A stretch of 46,977 nt of DNA from Bacillota bacterium (GCA_021786825.1 JAJYMS010000174.1:1-46977), one strand, 5' to 3'; positions 9,982 to 20,138 are shown, numbered from the stretch's first letter. Numbers and translations: made by a program. The notes: generated from the letters alone by a model not told the origin.

Positions 9982-10365
9982 TTGCTGGGAAAAAAGGGCA
10001 AAGGCGCGGTTCCCTTCATCCCCAACCACATCATGACCGAGATCGCGGTGGCTTTTTTCGTGACCGGCGTCATTTTCTACCTCGCCGGTTTCTGGCCCCG
10101 CGGCCTTGGCGCTCCAGCTAACCGGTTTGTCACACCGCCGCACATCAAGCCGGAGTGGTACTTCCTGTGGATGTACCAGTTGCTGCGCATGCTTCCCAAG
10201 CTGGTTGGGATCTTGGTGCCACCGGTGCTGCTGGTGGTGTTCTTGCTGGTGCCCTGGCTGGATCGGAGCCCCGAACGCCACCCGCGTCGGCGTCCCCTGG
10301 CATCAGCGCTGATGGCGGTGAGCGTTGTGCTGGTGGCCGTGCTGACCATTCAGGGGATGCAATAG
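9982..10365 (+). CDS. Cytochrome b C-terminal half (subunit IV-like)
   Basis: FVTPPHIKPEWYFLWMYQLLRMLP matches the cytochrome b C-terminal PEWYF region; three TM. Confidence 0.88.
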   Translation: MLGKKGKGAVPFIPNHIMTEIAVAFFVTGVIFYLAGFWPRGLGAPANRFVTPPHIKPEWYFLWMYQLLRMLPKLVGILVPPVLLVVFLLVPWLDRSPERHPRRRPLASALMAVSVVLVAVLTIQGMQ

Positions 10366-10393
10366 CCGGAATCAAGCCAAGGGGGGCGGGCCG

Positions 10394-10627
10394 ATGGTGT
10401 TGACGAGCGTGGTGATCTATGTTGAACCCGCGCAGATGGAAGCCGCGGTGGAAGCCATTCGCGCGGTGGAAGAGGTCACTGTCCATGACGTCCTGGAAGG
10501 TTACAAGGTGGTGGCCCTCGCGGAAGCAGACGACGTCCAAAAGGCGCACGAGATTATCGGACAGTCTCTCCCCTCCCTGCCGGGCGTGCTGGGAGTCTAC
10601 CTGGTCGAAGCGCACTACGATGCCTGA
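10394..10627 (+). CDS. napD: NapD-like chaperone
   Basis: 77 aa, TSVVIYVEPAQMEAAVEAIRAVEEVTVHDV...LPGVLGVYLVEAHYD, immediately upstream of the napA-like gene. Confidence 0.75.
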   Translation: MVLTSVVIYVEPAQMEAAVEAIRAVEEVTVHDVLEGYKVVALAEADDVQKAHEIIGQSLPSLPGVLGVYLVEAHYDA

Positions 10628-10650
10628 CTGCTGGAAAGGAGTGAGGTAGG

Positions 10651-12966
10651 GTGAAGTTTAAGCGACGGGACTTCCTGAAGGCCAGTGCCATTGCGGCGGC
10701 CCTGGCGGCGACGGGGTGTAAGCCGGGTGTCCCCAAACCCGCCGGGCAGACCGCCGGCGAGGGAGAACCGGAAAAGTGGAACCGCGCGGTCTGCCGCTAC
10801 TGCGGCACCGGGTGCGGCACACTGGTGGGGGTGAAGGGCGGCAAGATCGTCGCGGTCAAGGGCGACCCTGAGAACCCGGTAAACCGGGGACTGCTCTGCG
10901 CCAAGGGACTGTTCCTGGGGAAGATGCTGTACGGCGAGGATCGTTTGACCAAGCCGCTGATCCGCAAGGGTGGCAAGCTCGTGGAGGCAAGCTGGGACGA
11001 GGCGATGGACCTGGTCGTCGCCAAGTTCAAGGAGGCCATCGCCACGCACGGCCCCAACTCGGTGGCCTTCTTCAGTTCCGGGCAGGCCACCGTGCAAGAG
11101 GGCTACCTGGTGTCCAAGATTTTCAAGGGGGGCATCGGCACCAACAACGTGGAGCCCAACGCCCGCATGTGCATGGCCTCAGCGGTCGCCGGCTTCATGC
11201 AGGTCTTCGGGATCGATGAGCCTTCCGGCGCCTACGCCGACATCGAGGAAGCCGACACCTTCTTTTTGATCGGCTCCAACGCGGCCGAGTGCCACCCCAT
11301 TCTCTACAGCCGGATCACCGACCGCAAGGTCAAGAACCCCAACGTCAAGGTCGTGGTGGCCGATCCGCGCCGGACCCGGACCGCTGAGATCGCCGACGCG
11401 CACCTGGCCTTCGTCCCCGGTACCGACCTGGCGTTGCTGAACGCCTTTGCCAAGGTGATCCTGGACGAAGGTCTCACCGACGAGAAGTTCCTCGCCGACC
11501 ACATCAACTTTGCCGGGGGCCCTACCCAAATCGGCTATGGCCTGGCGGACAAGGAGATGTTCCCGGCTGACCCGATCCAGAAGTCGAGCTACGAAAAATA
11601 CAAGAAGTTCCTGGAGGACTACACCCCGGAGAAGGTGGAGAAGCTTTGCGGGATTCCAGCGTCCACCATCCGGGACACCGCCCGGCTGCTCTTCGGAAAG
11701 GGGCGCAAGACGATGAGCCTCTGGACGATGGGCATCAACCAGCGGGTACGCGGGGTGTGGCTGCAGGAGCTGATCTACAACCTGCACTTCCTCACCGGAA
11801 AGTTCGGCAAGCCGGGCAACACGGCTTTTTCGCTGACGGGCCAGCCCAGCGCCTGTGGCACCTCGCGGGAGGTGGGGGTCTTTTCCCACCGGCTGCCGGC
11901 CGACATGGTGGTAGCCAATCCGGAACACCGGAAGATCACCGCCAAAATCTGGGGCGTGCCGGTCGAGAAAATCCCCGCGAAGCCGGGTTATCACACGGTT
12001 GAGATGTTTCGGGCGGTCGACCGGGGCGAGATCACGGTGCTCTGGAGCCATAGCAACAACGTGGGACAGTCGATTCCCAAGGCCAACCGCTACCGTCCGG
12101 CCATGGAGCGGGCGTTCCTGATCGTATCTGACATCTACCCCACCCGCACCACGGAACTGGCCGACGTGGTTCTCCCTTCCGCCGGCTGGAGCGAGAAGGA
12201 GGGGCTTTTCGGGAACGGTGAACGCCGAACCCAGTTCATCACCAAGTCGGTGGACCCGCCGGGGGAGGCCCGGTCGGACCTGTGGCAGTTGATGGAGTTC
12301 GCGCGGCGGATGGGCCTCGGCCAGCTGATGCCTTACAAGGACTACCCGGAAAAGGAAATCTTTGAAGAGTACCGCCAGTTTACCCTGGGCGTGGGCCACG
12401 ACCTGGCGCCCTACGAGGAGTATAAGAAGCATCCCGGGCTGATGTGGCCGGTGGTAGACGGAAAGGAGACGGTGCGGCGCTTCGTGTCCGGATCTGATCC
12501 ATACGTCAAGCCTGGCCAGGGCGACCTGTACTTCTACAAGAAGCCGGACGGGAAGGCGCTGATGTTCATTCGTCCCTACGAGCCGCCTTCGGAAGTGCCC
12601 GACGGGGACTATCCCTTCTGGCTGTCGACCGGTCGGGTGCTGGAGCATTGGCACAGCGGAACCATGACCATGCGGGTGCCAGAGCTGAAAAAGGCCGTGC
12701 CCAACGCCTACGTCGAGGTTCACCCCGACGATGCCGCGGCCCTGAACATCAAGCGCGGCGACCGGGTGAAGGTGGCCACCCGGCGGGGCGACCTGGTGCT
12801 GCCGGCCGAGGTCAACGGCCGCGGCAACCCGCAGAAGGGCAGCGTGTTCATCCCCTGGTTCGATGAACACCTGCTGGCCAACCTCCTGACCATCGACGCC
12901 CACGACCCGATCTCCAAGGAGCCTGATTACAAGAATTGCGCCTGCAAGATCGAGAAGGTGTCCTAG
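10651..12966 (+). CDS. napA: NapA-type molybdopterin (bis-MGD) nitrate reductase catalytic subunit, Tat signal with lipobox-like Cys
   Basis: KRRDFLKASAIAAALAATGC; CRYCGTGC [4Fe-4S] motif; NARMCMASAVAGF candidate Mo-ligand Cys; C-terminal molydopterin-dinucleotide-binding STGRVLEHWHSGTMTMR. Confidence 0.85.
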   Translation: MKFKRRDFLKASAIAAALAATGCKPGVPKPAGQTAGEGEPEKWNRAVCRYCGTGCGTLVGVKGGKIVAVKGDPENPVNRGLLCAKGLFLGKMLYGEDRLTKPLIRKGGKLVEASWDEAMDLVVAKFKEAIATHGPNSVAFFSSGQATVQEGYLVSKIFKGGIGTNNVEPNARMCMASAVAGFMQVFGIDEPSGAYADIEEADTFFLIGSNAAECHPILYSRITDRKVKNPNVKVVVADPRRTRTAEIADAHLAFVPGTDLALLNAFAKVILDEGLTDEKFLADHINFAGGPTQIGYGLADKEMFPADPIQKSSYEKYKKFLEDYTPEKVEKLCGIPASTIRDTARLLFGKGRKTMSLWTMGINQRVRGVWLQELIYNLHFLTGKFGKPGNTAFSLTGQPSACGTSREVGVFSHRLPADMVVANPEHRKITAKIWGVPVEKIPAKPGYHTVEMFRAVDRGEITVLWSHSNNVGQSIPKANRYRPAMERAFLIVSDIYPTRTTELADVVLPSAGWSEKEGLFGNGERRTQFITKSVDPPGEARSDLWQLMEFARRMGLGQLMPYKDYPEKEIFEEYRQFTLGVGHDLAPYEEYKKHPGLMWPVVDGKETVRRFVSGSDPYVKPGQGDLYFYKKPDGKALMFIRPYEPPSEVPDGDYPFWLSTGRVLEHWHSGTMTMRVPELKKAVPNAYVEVHPDDAAALNIKRGDRVKVATRRGDLVLPAEVNGRGNPQKGSVFIPWFDEHLLANLLTIDAHDPISKEPDYKNCACKIEKVS

Positions 12967-13556
12967 TGCCCGCCGGGGACGATGCTTCGGCGGTGAGCGC
13001 CGTCTCCCGGCGGCACCTCCTTTCCCATGGACTATGGCGCGGCTTCGGGGCGGCCATCTCGCTGGCGGCCCCTGCCCTGGTGGAGAGCGGGCGGGCTCTG
13101 CTGCGCCCGCAGGGCGCCCTGCCGGAGGCGGCCTTTCTGAGCACCTGCGCGCGCTGCGGCAGGTGCGCGGCGGCCTGTCCAACGGGGGCTTTGCGCCTGG
13201 CGCCCCCGGGGTATGGGCTGGCAGCGGGAACTCCCTATCTGGTGGTCAGGGAACAGCCGTGCGAACTGTGCGGTTGCTGCGCCGAGGCCTGCGAGACCGG
13301 CGCGCTGGAACGCTTGCAAGCAGACGCCCGCCGAATCGGGAAGGCGGTCGTGGATACGGTTCGCTGCCTGGCGTGGCAGGGTCACCTCTGCGGAAGTTGC
13401 CACAGCGCCTGTCCCATCCGGGACCGGGCCTTGTGGATGAAGCAGTTCAGCAAGCCCTTCGTGGTGGCCACGGAATGCACCGGATGCGGCAAGTGTGAGA
13501 ACGTTTGCTTGGCCGATCCGCCGGCGATTCACGTTCACCCCTGGAACGGAGCCTGA
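12966..13556 (+). CDS. napG: NapG-like ferredoxin-type protein
   Basis: CARCGRCAAACP, CELCGCCAEAC, CGSCHSACP, CTGCGKCENVCLADPPAI clusters. Confidence 0.8.
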   Translation: MPAGDDASAVSAVSRRHLLSHGLWRGFGAAISLAAPALVESGRALLRPQGALPEAAFLSTCARCGRCAAACPTGALRLAPPGYGLAAGTPYLVVREQPCELCGCCAEACETGALERLQADARRIGKAVVDTVRCLAWQGHLCGSCHSACPIRDRALWMKQFSKPFVVATECTGCGKCENVCLADPPAIHVHPWNGA

Positions 13557-13557
13557 A

Positions 13558-14418
13558 GTGGGCGGACCTTTCCACCCCCTGCGTTTCCGGCGTCACTGGA
13601 CGGCGGCCCGAAGGATTGTCCAGCTGTCGGTCCTGCTCCTTTTCCTGGCACCCCTCGCCGGCCCCAGGCTGTTCCAGGGTACCCTGGTTTCATCAACGGT
13701 TTTCGGCGTTTCCCTCTCTGACCCGCTGGCGGCCTTGCAGATTGCGGCGGGGGTTCGCGGCCTCGGGCCGCGGCTGGCCGCCTCGGCCGGGCTGGTGTTG
13801 GCCACCTACCTGATCTTGGGTAGAGCGTACTGCGGTTGGGTATGCCCGGTAAACATCATCCTGGAACTGATTGACGGCCTGCGCCGGCGGCTCGGCTGGA
13901 CAGACCGGCTGAAGCTCCCGCCTGGCACCAAGTACGTGGTGCTGGGGGCGGTGCTGGTGCTTAGTTTCGCGGTTGGCCTGCCGGTTTTCGAAATGGTTTC
14001 CCCGCCTTCGATCCTCCTCCGCAACCTGCTTTTTGGCGCCGGACCCGAGCTTGCCTTGGTGGTGGCGGTGGTGCTTTACGAGCTTCTGGCAGCGCGGCGC
14101 GGCTGGTGCAGGACCCTTTGCCCCCTGGGAGGGTTCTACTCCGGCCTGGGGCGGATGAGCCCGGTTGGGCTGCAGGTGGAACGAAGTTGTACCGGCTGCA
14201 AGCTCTGCCAGCGCGAATGCCCCATGGGAGAGTGGATCCTCCGTAAACCGGTGGAGGATCTGGGAGGACCGGTGCGTTCGGGGGAGTGCACCCTGTGCGG
14301 TGAGTGCATCCAAGTCTGCCCTCGGCGGTCCATCGGCGTACGCTGGCTGGGAACCCAGCGGTGGCGGAGCAGGGGAGTATCTCGCCGGCCAGGGGCACTC
14401 CCGGTGAAAGAGGTGTAG
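13558..14418 (+). CDS. napH: NapH-like polyferredoxin membrane protein
   Basis: Multiple TM; GRAYCGWVCPVNIILELID; CTGCKLCQRECP; CTLCGECIQVCP. Confidence 0.85.
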   Translation: MGGPFHPLRFRRHWTAARRIVQLSVLLLFLAPLAGPRLFQGTLVSSTVFGVSLSDPLAALQIAAGVRGLGPRLAASAGLVLATYLILGRAYCGWVCPVNIILELIDGLRRRLGWTDRLKLPPGTKYVVLGAVLVLSFAVGLPVFEMVSPPSILLRNLLFGAGPELALVVAVVLYELLAARRGWCRTLCPLGGFYSGLGRMSPVGLQVERSCTGCKLCQRECPMGEWILRKPVEDLGGPVRSGECTLCGECIQVCPRRSIGVRWLGTQRWRSRGVSRRPGALPVKEV

Positions 14419-14422
14419 CGCA

Positions 14423-15049
14423 GTGGAGGGGAGGAGTACGCGCCCGGCGAGCGCGGGACGGTTCAACCGCCGCGGCTTTCTGAAGGTCGCGGCGGGGGCG
14501 GCCCTGGGGGCCGGAGCCTATTTCCTGCTGGAAAGTGGAAAGGCCAGGGCCAGTCCCGATTTGATCCGCCCGCCGGGCGCGCTGCTGGAAGCGGCGTTTC
14601 TGGCCGCCTGCCTGCGCTGCGGCAAGTGCGTCCAGGCCTGCCCGTACCACGCCATTGAACTGGCCACCGCCCGCGAGGGCCTGGCCCTGGGAACGCCTTA
14701 CCTTCACCGGCACCGGGCCCAACCCTGCCGGCTGTGCCCGCGGCAGCACTGCATCGCGGCCTGTCCTTCGGGAGCGCTGGCGCCGCTGGCCGACATCAGC
14801 CAGGCCCGCATGGCCCTGGCGGTGCGTGACGAGAGTCGCTGCCTGGCCTACCAGGGGCAGTACTGCCTGATTTGCCTGGGGGCCTGTCCCCTGACCAGGG
14901 TGGCGATGGTTCAGGACCGGCAATTGCGCCCGGTGGTGGTGAAAGATAAGTGTCCCGGGTGTGGCGTGTGTGAATACTCCTGCGTCTTGGACCCCCCGGC
15001 CATCGTAGTGAAGACGAAGAAGGAGGCTGAAAGGGTTGAACATCGGTAA
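14423..15049 (+). CDS. NapF/NapG-like ferredoxin-type protein with Tat signal
   Basis: NRRGFLKVAAGAALGAGAY; CLRCGKCVQACP; CGVCEYSCVLDPPAIVV. Confidence 0.8.
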   Translation: MEGRSTRPASAGRFNRRGFLKVAAGAALGAGAYFLLESGKARASPDLIRPPGALLEAAFLAACLRCGKCVQACPYHAIELATAREGLALGTPYLHRHRAQPCRLCPRQHCIAACPSGALAPLADISQARMALAVRDESRCLAYQGQYCLICLGACPLTRVAMVQDRQLRPVVVKDKCPGCGVCEYSCVLDPPAIVVKTKKEAERVEHR

Positions 15050-15290
15050 GGTACTGTGGATAGTGATATTGCTCGCACTGGTGCTGCTCCTGGCGGGCGC
15101 GGCCTTTTCCGCGCCGGCGTGGGACCCGGGTCGGCGAGAGTTGGAGAGCCGCACCCCTCCGCAGATTCCCCACTCCACCGAAGGACGCCGGGACTGTCTG
15201 TCCTGTCACCGGGACGGGCTGCGCCCACCGATCACCCCCCATCCGGAGCGGGTGAACTGTGTGCAGTGCCATGTTCCCTCGCAGCAGTAA
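15036..15290 (+). CDS. Very small NapB-like diheme cytochrome c
   Basis: 84 aa: signal/TM, then PPQIPHSTEGRRDCLSCHRDG...PHPERVNCVQCHVPSQQ; two CXXCH and NapB-like CXQCHVP end. Confidence 0.75.
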   Translation: MNIGKVLWIVILLALVLLLAGAAFSAPAWDPGRRELESRTPPQIPHSTEGRRDCLSCHRDGLRPPITPHPERVNCVQCHVPSQQ

Positions 15291-15552
15291 CGCCGTGCGC
15301 TTGATCCGCGCGTGGCTTCCCATGGTGTTGCCTGCTATGGTGGCGGCCTACGGCCTGGACCTGGTTCTGGGCGGGCCCTGGGGGCACTGGGGCTGGTGGG
15401 GATTCCTACTGGGCTTCGGGGGCCTGCTGGGCGGCGGATTTCTGGCGTTGGGCCACACCTACCGGCTGGACCACGCCCAGGGCCGGGTTAGGCGTCGTCT
15501 TGTAAAACTTGAAGGGTGTTTACCCCCCGACGACCCGCACGGTCAGCAGTAG
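15271..15552 (+). CDS. Small membrane protein of unknown function
   Basis: Two hydrophobic segments; overlaps the NapB-like stop (translational coupling). Confidence 0.55.
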   Translation: MFPRSSNAVRLIRAWLPMVLPAMVAAYGLDLVLGGPWGHWGWWGFLLGFGGLLGGGFLALGHTYRLDHAQGRVRRRLVKLEGCLPPDDPHGQQ

Positions 15553-15850
15553 TTGCTCGCAGCCCGAGAGGGGCGCGGCGACCGTTCACCAGCAGGATAA
15601 CCTCGCCCTTCGCGAAGAGTTCCGCCGACAGGGCGTCCCCCCGGGCGAAGCGGCGTGCCGCGAACAGCCCGGCGTACTGCTGACGCCCAACTGCGCTGGT
15701 GGTCATCGCCAGCGCCTTCTCTTTCCTCGGAGCTACGGGTACTGGGCGGGAATGACGTGGGTTCCGTCCCACCTCCCTATCCGGCCTTTGGCATCCTGGG
15801 CGACCGCCGGGACCGGGCCCAGGGCCTGAAACCGGATTTTTTGTCGTGCC

Positions 15851-15904
15851 AGGAGGATTAACTCGGGCATTGTAGAATTAGCGATATACCATATGCTACA
15901 TACC
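15851..15904 (+). promoter_or_regulatory. Upstream element copy 1
   Basis: aggaggattaa-N10-gtagaattagcgatatac catatgctacat; the 30-bp block 15872-15901 matches 20100-20129 with one mismatch. Confidence 0.7.
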
Positions 15905-15920
15905 AGTGTGGGGCGAGGCC

Positions 15921-16595
15921 ATGAGCCGTTGTTGGGAAGACGTTGTGCCACCCGAGTTTCACCACTTGGCGGTTCGAGAGGGATATCAGGCGGGTTTGCG
16001 ACCGGCGGTGCTGGTGGTGGACATGACCCGTGCCTTCGTGGAGGCTGCCTACCCCCTGGCCGCTCCGGAGACGGGCTGGCCCTGCGCCGAAGCCATCGAC
16101 CGCCTGCTGGAGGTGGCCCGGGAGGCCGGCATCCCCGTCATTTACACCCGAGGGGCCAGCACCCCTTTTGCGGCTGAAAGGGGGGTGTGGCGCAACTCCC
16201 GCAACATTGAGGAAGTGATGATGCGGGACCCGGGCGCCCACGAGATTGTCGGGCCGCTGGCGCCGCGCCCCGGGGACCACGTATTGACCAAGACCAAGCC
16301 CAGCGCCTTTTCGGGCACTCACCTTGCCGCCATCTTGACCTACTACGGGGTGGACACGCTGCTGATCACGGGGATGTACACCTCCGGCTGCGTCAGGGCC
16401 ACCGCGGTGGACGCCTTTTCCCTCAACTACCAGGTGCTGATCCCCGAACCGTGCGTGGCCGACAAGCGGGAGATCTCCCACAAGGTCAGCCTGTTCGACC
16501 TGGCGGCGTCATACGCGGACGTCGTTGAACTGCACGATGCGATGGAATATCTCAAACGTGCTCCAAAACCTCCGGGGCAAGGGGCTGAGGCATGA
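15921..16595 (+). CDS. Isochorismatase-superfamily (cysteine) hydrolase
   Basis: PAVLVVDMTRAFV...IPVIYTRGA...TKTKPSAFSGTHLAAILTYYGVDTLLITGMYTSGCVRATAVDAFSLNYQVLIPEPCV. Confidence 0.9.
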   Translation: MSRCWEDVVPPEFHHLAVREGYQAGLRPAVLVVDMTRAFVEAAYPLAAPETGWPCAEAIDRLLEVAREAGIPVIYTRGASTPFAAERGVWRNSRNIEEVMMRDPGAHEIVGPLAPRPGDHVLTKTKPSAFSGTHLAAILTYYGVDTLLITGMYTSGCVRATAVDAFSLNYQVLIPEPCVADKREISHKVSLFDLAASYADVVELHDAMEYLKRAPKPPGQGAEA

Positions 16596-18453
16596 ATGAA
16601 CCGCGCTGCGAACGACCGCGCTGCGAACGACCGCGCCACCGCTGACCGCGCCGCCACGGGCCTCAGCCGGTGGGGTCCCTGGGCCGCGCTCGCCGTGGCG
16701 GCCGCCCTCCCCTTCGCGCTGACCGATCGCTTCCTGGTGGTATTCCTGGCCAATACCCTGATCTTCGCCATGCTCGCCCTGGGGTTGCAGATCACCTTCG
16801 GGGCGGCGGGCATGATCGTCCTGAGCCAGGCGGCCTTTTTCGGCGTGGGAGCCTACACCGCCGCGCTCCTGGCGAGAAACCTGCACGTGCCCTTCCTCCT
16901 CACCCTGCCGGCGGCGGCCGTTGCCGCCGGCCTTACCGGCCTGGTGATGGCCCCGGTGGTGCGCCTGAAGGAAGTCTACTTCGCCATGGCCACCTTTTCC
17001 TTCGGCGCCATCACCGCCGTGCTGCTCCGGGAGCTGCCCTTCACCGGGGGGGTAAACGGGCTGATGGGGATCCCTCCGGCGAGCCTGGCGGGCTTCACCT
17101 TCTCGGACGAAGGGCGCTACTACTATCTGATCCTGGCCCTGGTGACGCTCCAATACTGGCTGTACCAGCGCCTGCTGCGCGCCCCCTTCGGCCTGGCCCT
17201 CAACGCCATCCGGCAAAATGAACTGGCCGCCCGGGCCGTCGGGATGCCGGTGGCGACCCTGCAGGTGAAGGCCATCCTCCTGGGGGTTACCGCCGCCGGC
17301 GCCGCGGGCGCGCTCTTCGCTCACACCCAGGGGTTCATCAGCCCGGACATCTTCAGCGTCAGCAAGTCGCTCTTCATCCTGGGGATGGTGGTGGTGGGCG
17401 GCCTCAACAGCCTGCCCGGCGCCTTCGTGGGCGCCCTCATCATCCAGGTGGTCTCCGAGTACCTGAGGGACTTCAAGGAAGCCACCATGCTGGTCTACGG
17501 GGTGATCCTGGTGACCTTCATGGTGGGTCTGTCCAAGGGGCTCTGGGGGTTCCTGACCCAGGTGGGGCCGTGGCGGACGGGCCGCTACCTGGAGGACCCG
17601 GGCGAGGGGGAACCGCCACCAGCCTTGAGCCCATCCGCCTTGAGCCCATCCGCCGTGAGCCCGCCCGCCCAGTCCGGCGCCCAGGGCGAGGAGTTGCTCC
17701 GGGCGGACCACCTCACCCGGCGCTTTTCGGGCATCGTGGCCGTGGACGACGTCAACTTCGTGGTTCGGCGGGGGGAGATTCACGGGCTGGTCGGTCCCAA
17801 CGGCGCGGGGAAGACCTCGATGCTGAACCTGATCTCCGGGCTGTACCGTCCCTCCTCGGGGAGCATCCGCTTCAAGGGCGGGTTGATCTCCGGCCGGCAC
17901 GCCCACGACCGGGCGCACCTGGGAATTGGCCGGACCTTTCAGGCTCCCCAGGTGATGGCGGAACTGAGCGCCCTGGAAAACGTCGCCCTGGGGGCCTTTC
18001 GCTGGCTGCCGACCGGTTTGGTGGCCAGTCTTCTGGGGCCGCGCTACTGGCGTCGCGCCACCCTGGCCCTGGTCAGGCGGGCCCGCGGGGCGCTGGATTT
18101 CGTCGGCCTGGGCCACCTGGCCGACACCCCCGCGGGCGGGCTCTCCTACGGTCAGCAAAAGCTACTGGAAATCGCGCGGTCCCTGGCCGGCGGGCCGGAG
18201 TTGCTGTTGCTGGACGAGCCTGGCGCCGGCCTCACCCAGGCCGAGGTCATGCAGGTGGGCGTGCTGATCCGCCGGGTGCGCGACCTGGGCGTCACCGTGG
18301 TGGTCATCGAGCACAACATGCAGATGATCATGAGCCTGTGTGACCTGATCACCGTGCTCGACTTCGGCAAGGTGATCGCCGAGGGCAGCCCGGCGCAGGT
18401 CCGGACCGACGAGCGGGTGCTGGAGGCTTACCTGGGCAGGGGGGGAGCGTCTT

Positions 18454-18461
<8 letters not shown>
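16596..18461 (+). CDS. Fused Liv-type ABC permease (LivM-like) and ATPase (LivG-like)
   Basis: N-terminal permease (GLQITFGAAGMIVLSQAAFFGVGAYTAALLA) then ATPase with GPNGAGKTS, LSYGQQKLLEIARSLA, LLLDEPGAGL in one ORF. Confidence 0.92.
16601..16660 (+). repeat. 15-bp tandem repeat in coding sequence (about 4 units, diverging)
   Basis: ccgcgctgcgaacga at 16601 and 16616, diverged copies from 16631 and 16646; encodes NRAANDRAANDRATADRAAT. Confidence 0.85.
17622..17666 (+). repeat. 15-bp tandem repeat in interdomain linker (3 units)
   Basis: gccttgagcccatcc at 17622 and 17637, diverged gccgtgagcccgccc at 17652; encodes ALSPSALSPSAVSPP. Confidence 0.85.
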
Positions 18462-19155
<694 letters not shown>

Positions 19156-19187
19156 GGCCGGGAGACGCCGCGGAGGGAGGAAGCCGG

Positions 19188-20054
19188 ATGTTTTTCGAGC
19201 AACTGATCGTCGGCCTCACGGTGGGGGCCACATACAGCCTGATCGCCATCGGCTTCAGCCTGATCTTTCGCGCCGCGGGGCTCCTGAACTTCGCCCACCC
19301 GGACACGATGATGATCGGCGCCATGGTCGGTTACACCGTCACCACCCGGGGTTGGCCGCTGCCCATGGCGGTGGTGGTGGGGGCGCTGGCCTCCAGCGTG
19401 GCGGCGGTGGTGGTGGATCAGACCGCCATCAGCCCGATCCGGCGCCGGCGGGGACCCATCATCAACCAGATCATCGCCACCCTGGGTTGGTCGATCATCC
19501 TGGCCAACGCCGCGATGCTGATCTGGGGGCCCCACCCGATCGCCTACCCGCCGACGCTTGCCGGGGTAATGTGGAAGGTCAGCGGTGTTCCGATCGCCCT
19601 GCAGAACGTGTTCATCCTGGGGGCCGGGGTGCTGATCATGTTCCTGCTCCAGCTCTTCTTCAAGCGCGCCCGGCTGGGCTACGCCATGCGCGCCACCGCC
19701 GACGATCCCGAGACGGCCTTGCTGATGGGGATCGACACCCGGCGCATCCTCACCGCTACCATGGTCCTCGCCGGCGCCCTGGCGGGGATGGCGGGGGTGT
19801 TCATCGCCTCCCTGTTTTACGCCTCCTTTGACCTGGGCACCTTCGGCCTGCGGACCTTTGCCGCCGCCGTGCTGGGGGGGTTCGGGGACGTGGTGGGGGC
19901 CATGCTGGGCGGATTGATCCTGGGCGTCGCGGAAACCCTCGGAGCCGCCTATTTTGCGTCGGCCTACCGCGACGTGATCGCCTTCGGCATCGCCATCCTC
20001 GTCCTGCTGGTGCGTCCCCACGGTCTGCTGGGGCGCGGAAGGCGCACGGTTTAA
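19188..20054 (+). CDS. Liv-type ABC transporter permease (LivH-like)
   Basis: LTVGATYSLIAIGFSLIFRAAGLLNFAHPDTMMIGAMVG...GYAMRATADDPETALLMGID. Confidence 0.92.
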   Translation: MFFEQLIVGLTVGATYSLIAIGFSLIFRAAGLLNFAHPDTMMIGAMVGYTVTTRGWPLPMAVVVGALASSVAAVVVDQTAISPIRRRRGPIINQIIATLGWSIILANAAMLIWGPHPIAYPPTLAGVMWKVSGVPIALQNVFILGAGVLIMFLLQLFFKRARLGYAMRATADDPETALLMGIDTRRILTATMVLAGALAGMAGVFIASLFYASFDLGTFGLRTFAAAVLGGFGDVVGAMLGGLILGVAETLGAAYFASAYRDVIAFGIAILVLLVRPHGLLGRGRRTV

Positions 20055-20078
20055 GCGTTTTGGATTTTTTTTAATACG

Positions 20079-20138
20079 AGGAGGATTAATTGGGCTTTCG
20101 TAGAATTAGCGATATATCATATGCTACATGCTACATAC
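20079..20138 (+). promoter_or_regulatory. Upstream element copy 2
   Basis: aggaggattaa-N10-gtagaattagcgatatatcatatgctacat with an added tandem gctacat; paralog of 15851-15904. Confidence 0.7.

Noticed and set aside
11179-13182. 667-aa minus-strand ORF antisense to the napA-like gene
   Set aside because: Long antisense frame produced by GC-rich codon bias; His/Arg/Gly/Leu-rich with no domain, while the + frame has clear NapA motifs.
16509-18158. 549-aa minus-strand ORF
   Set aside because: Mirror frame of the LivM-LivG fusion, low-complexity G/Q/H/E-rich, no recognisable domain.
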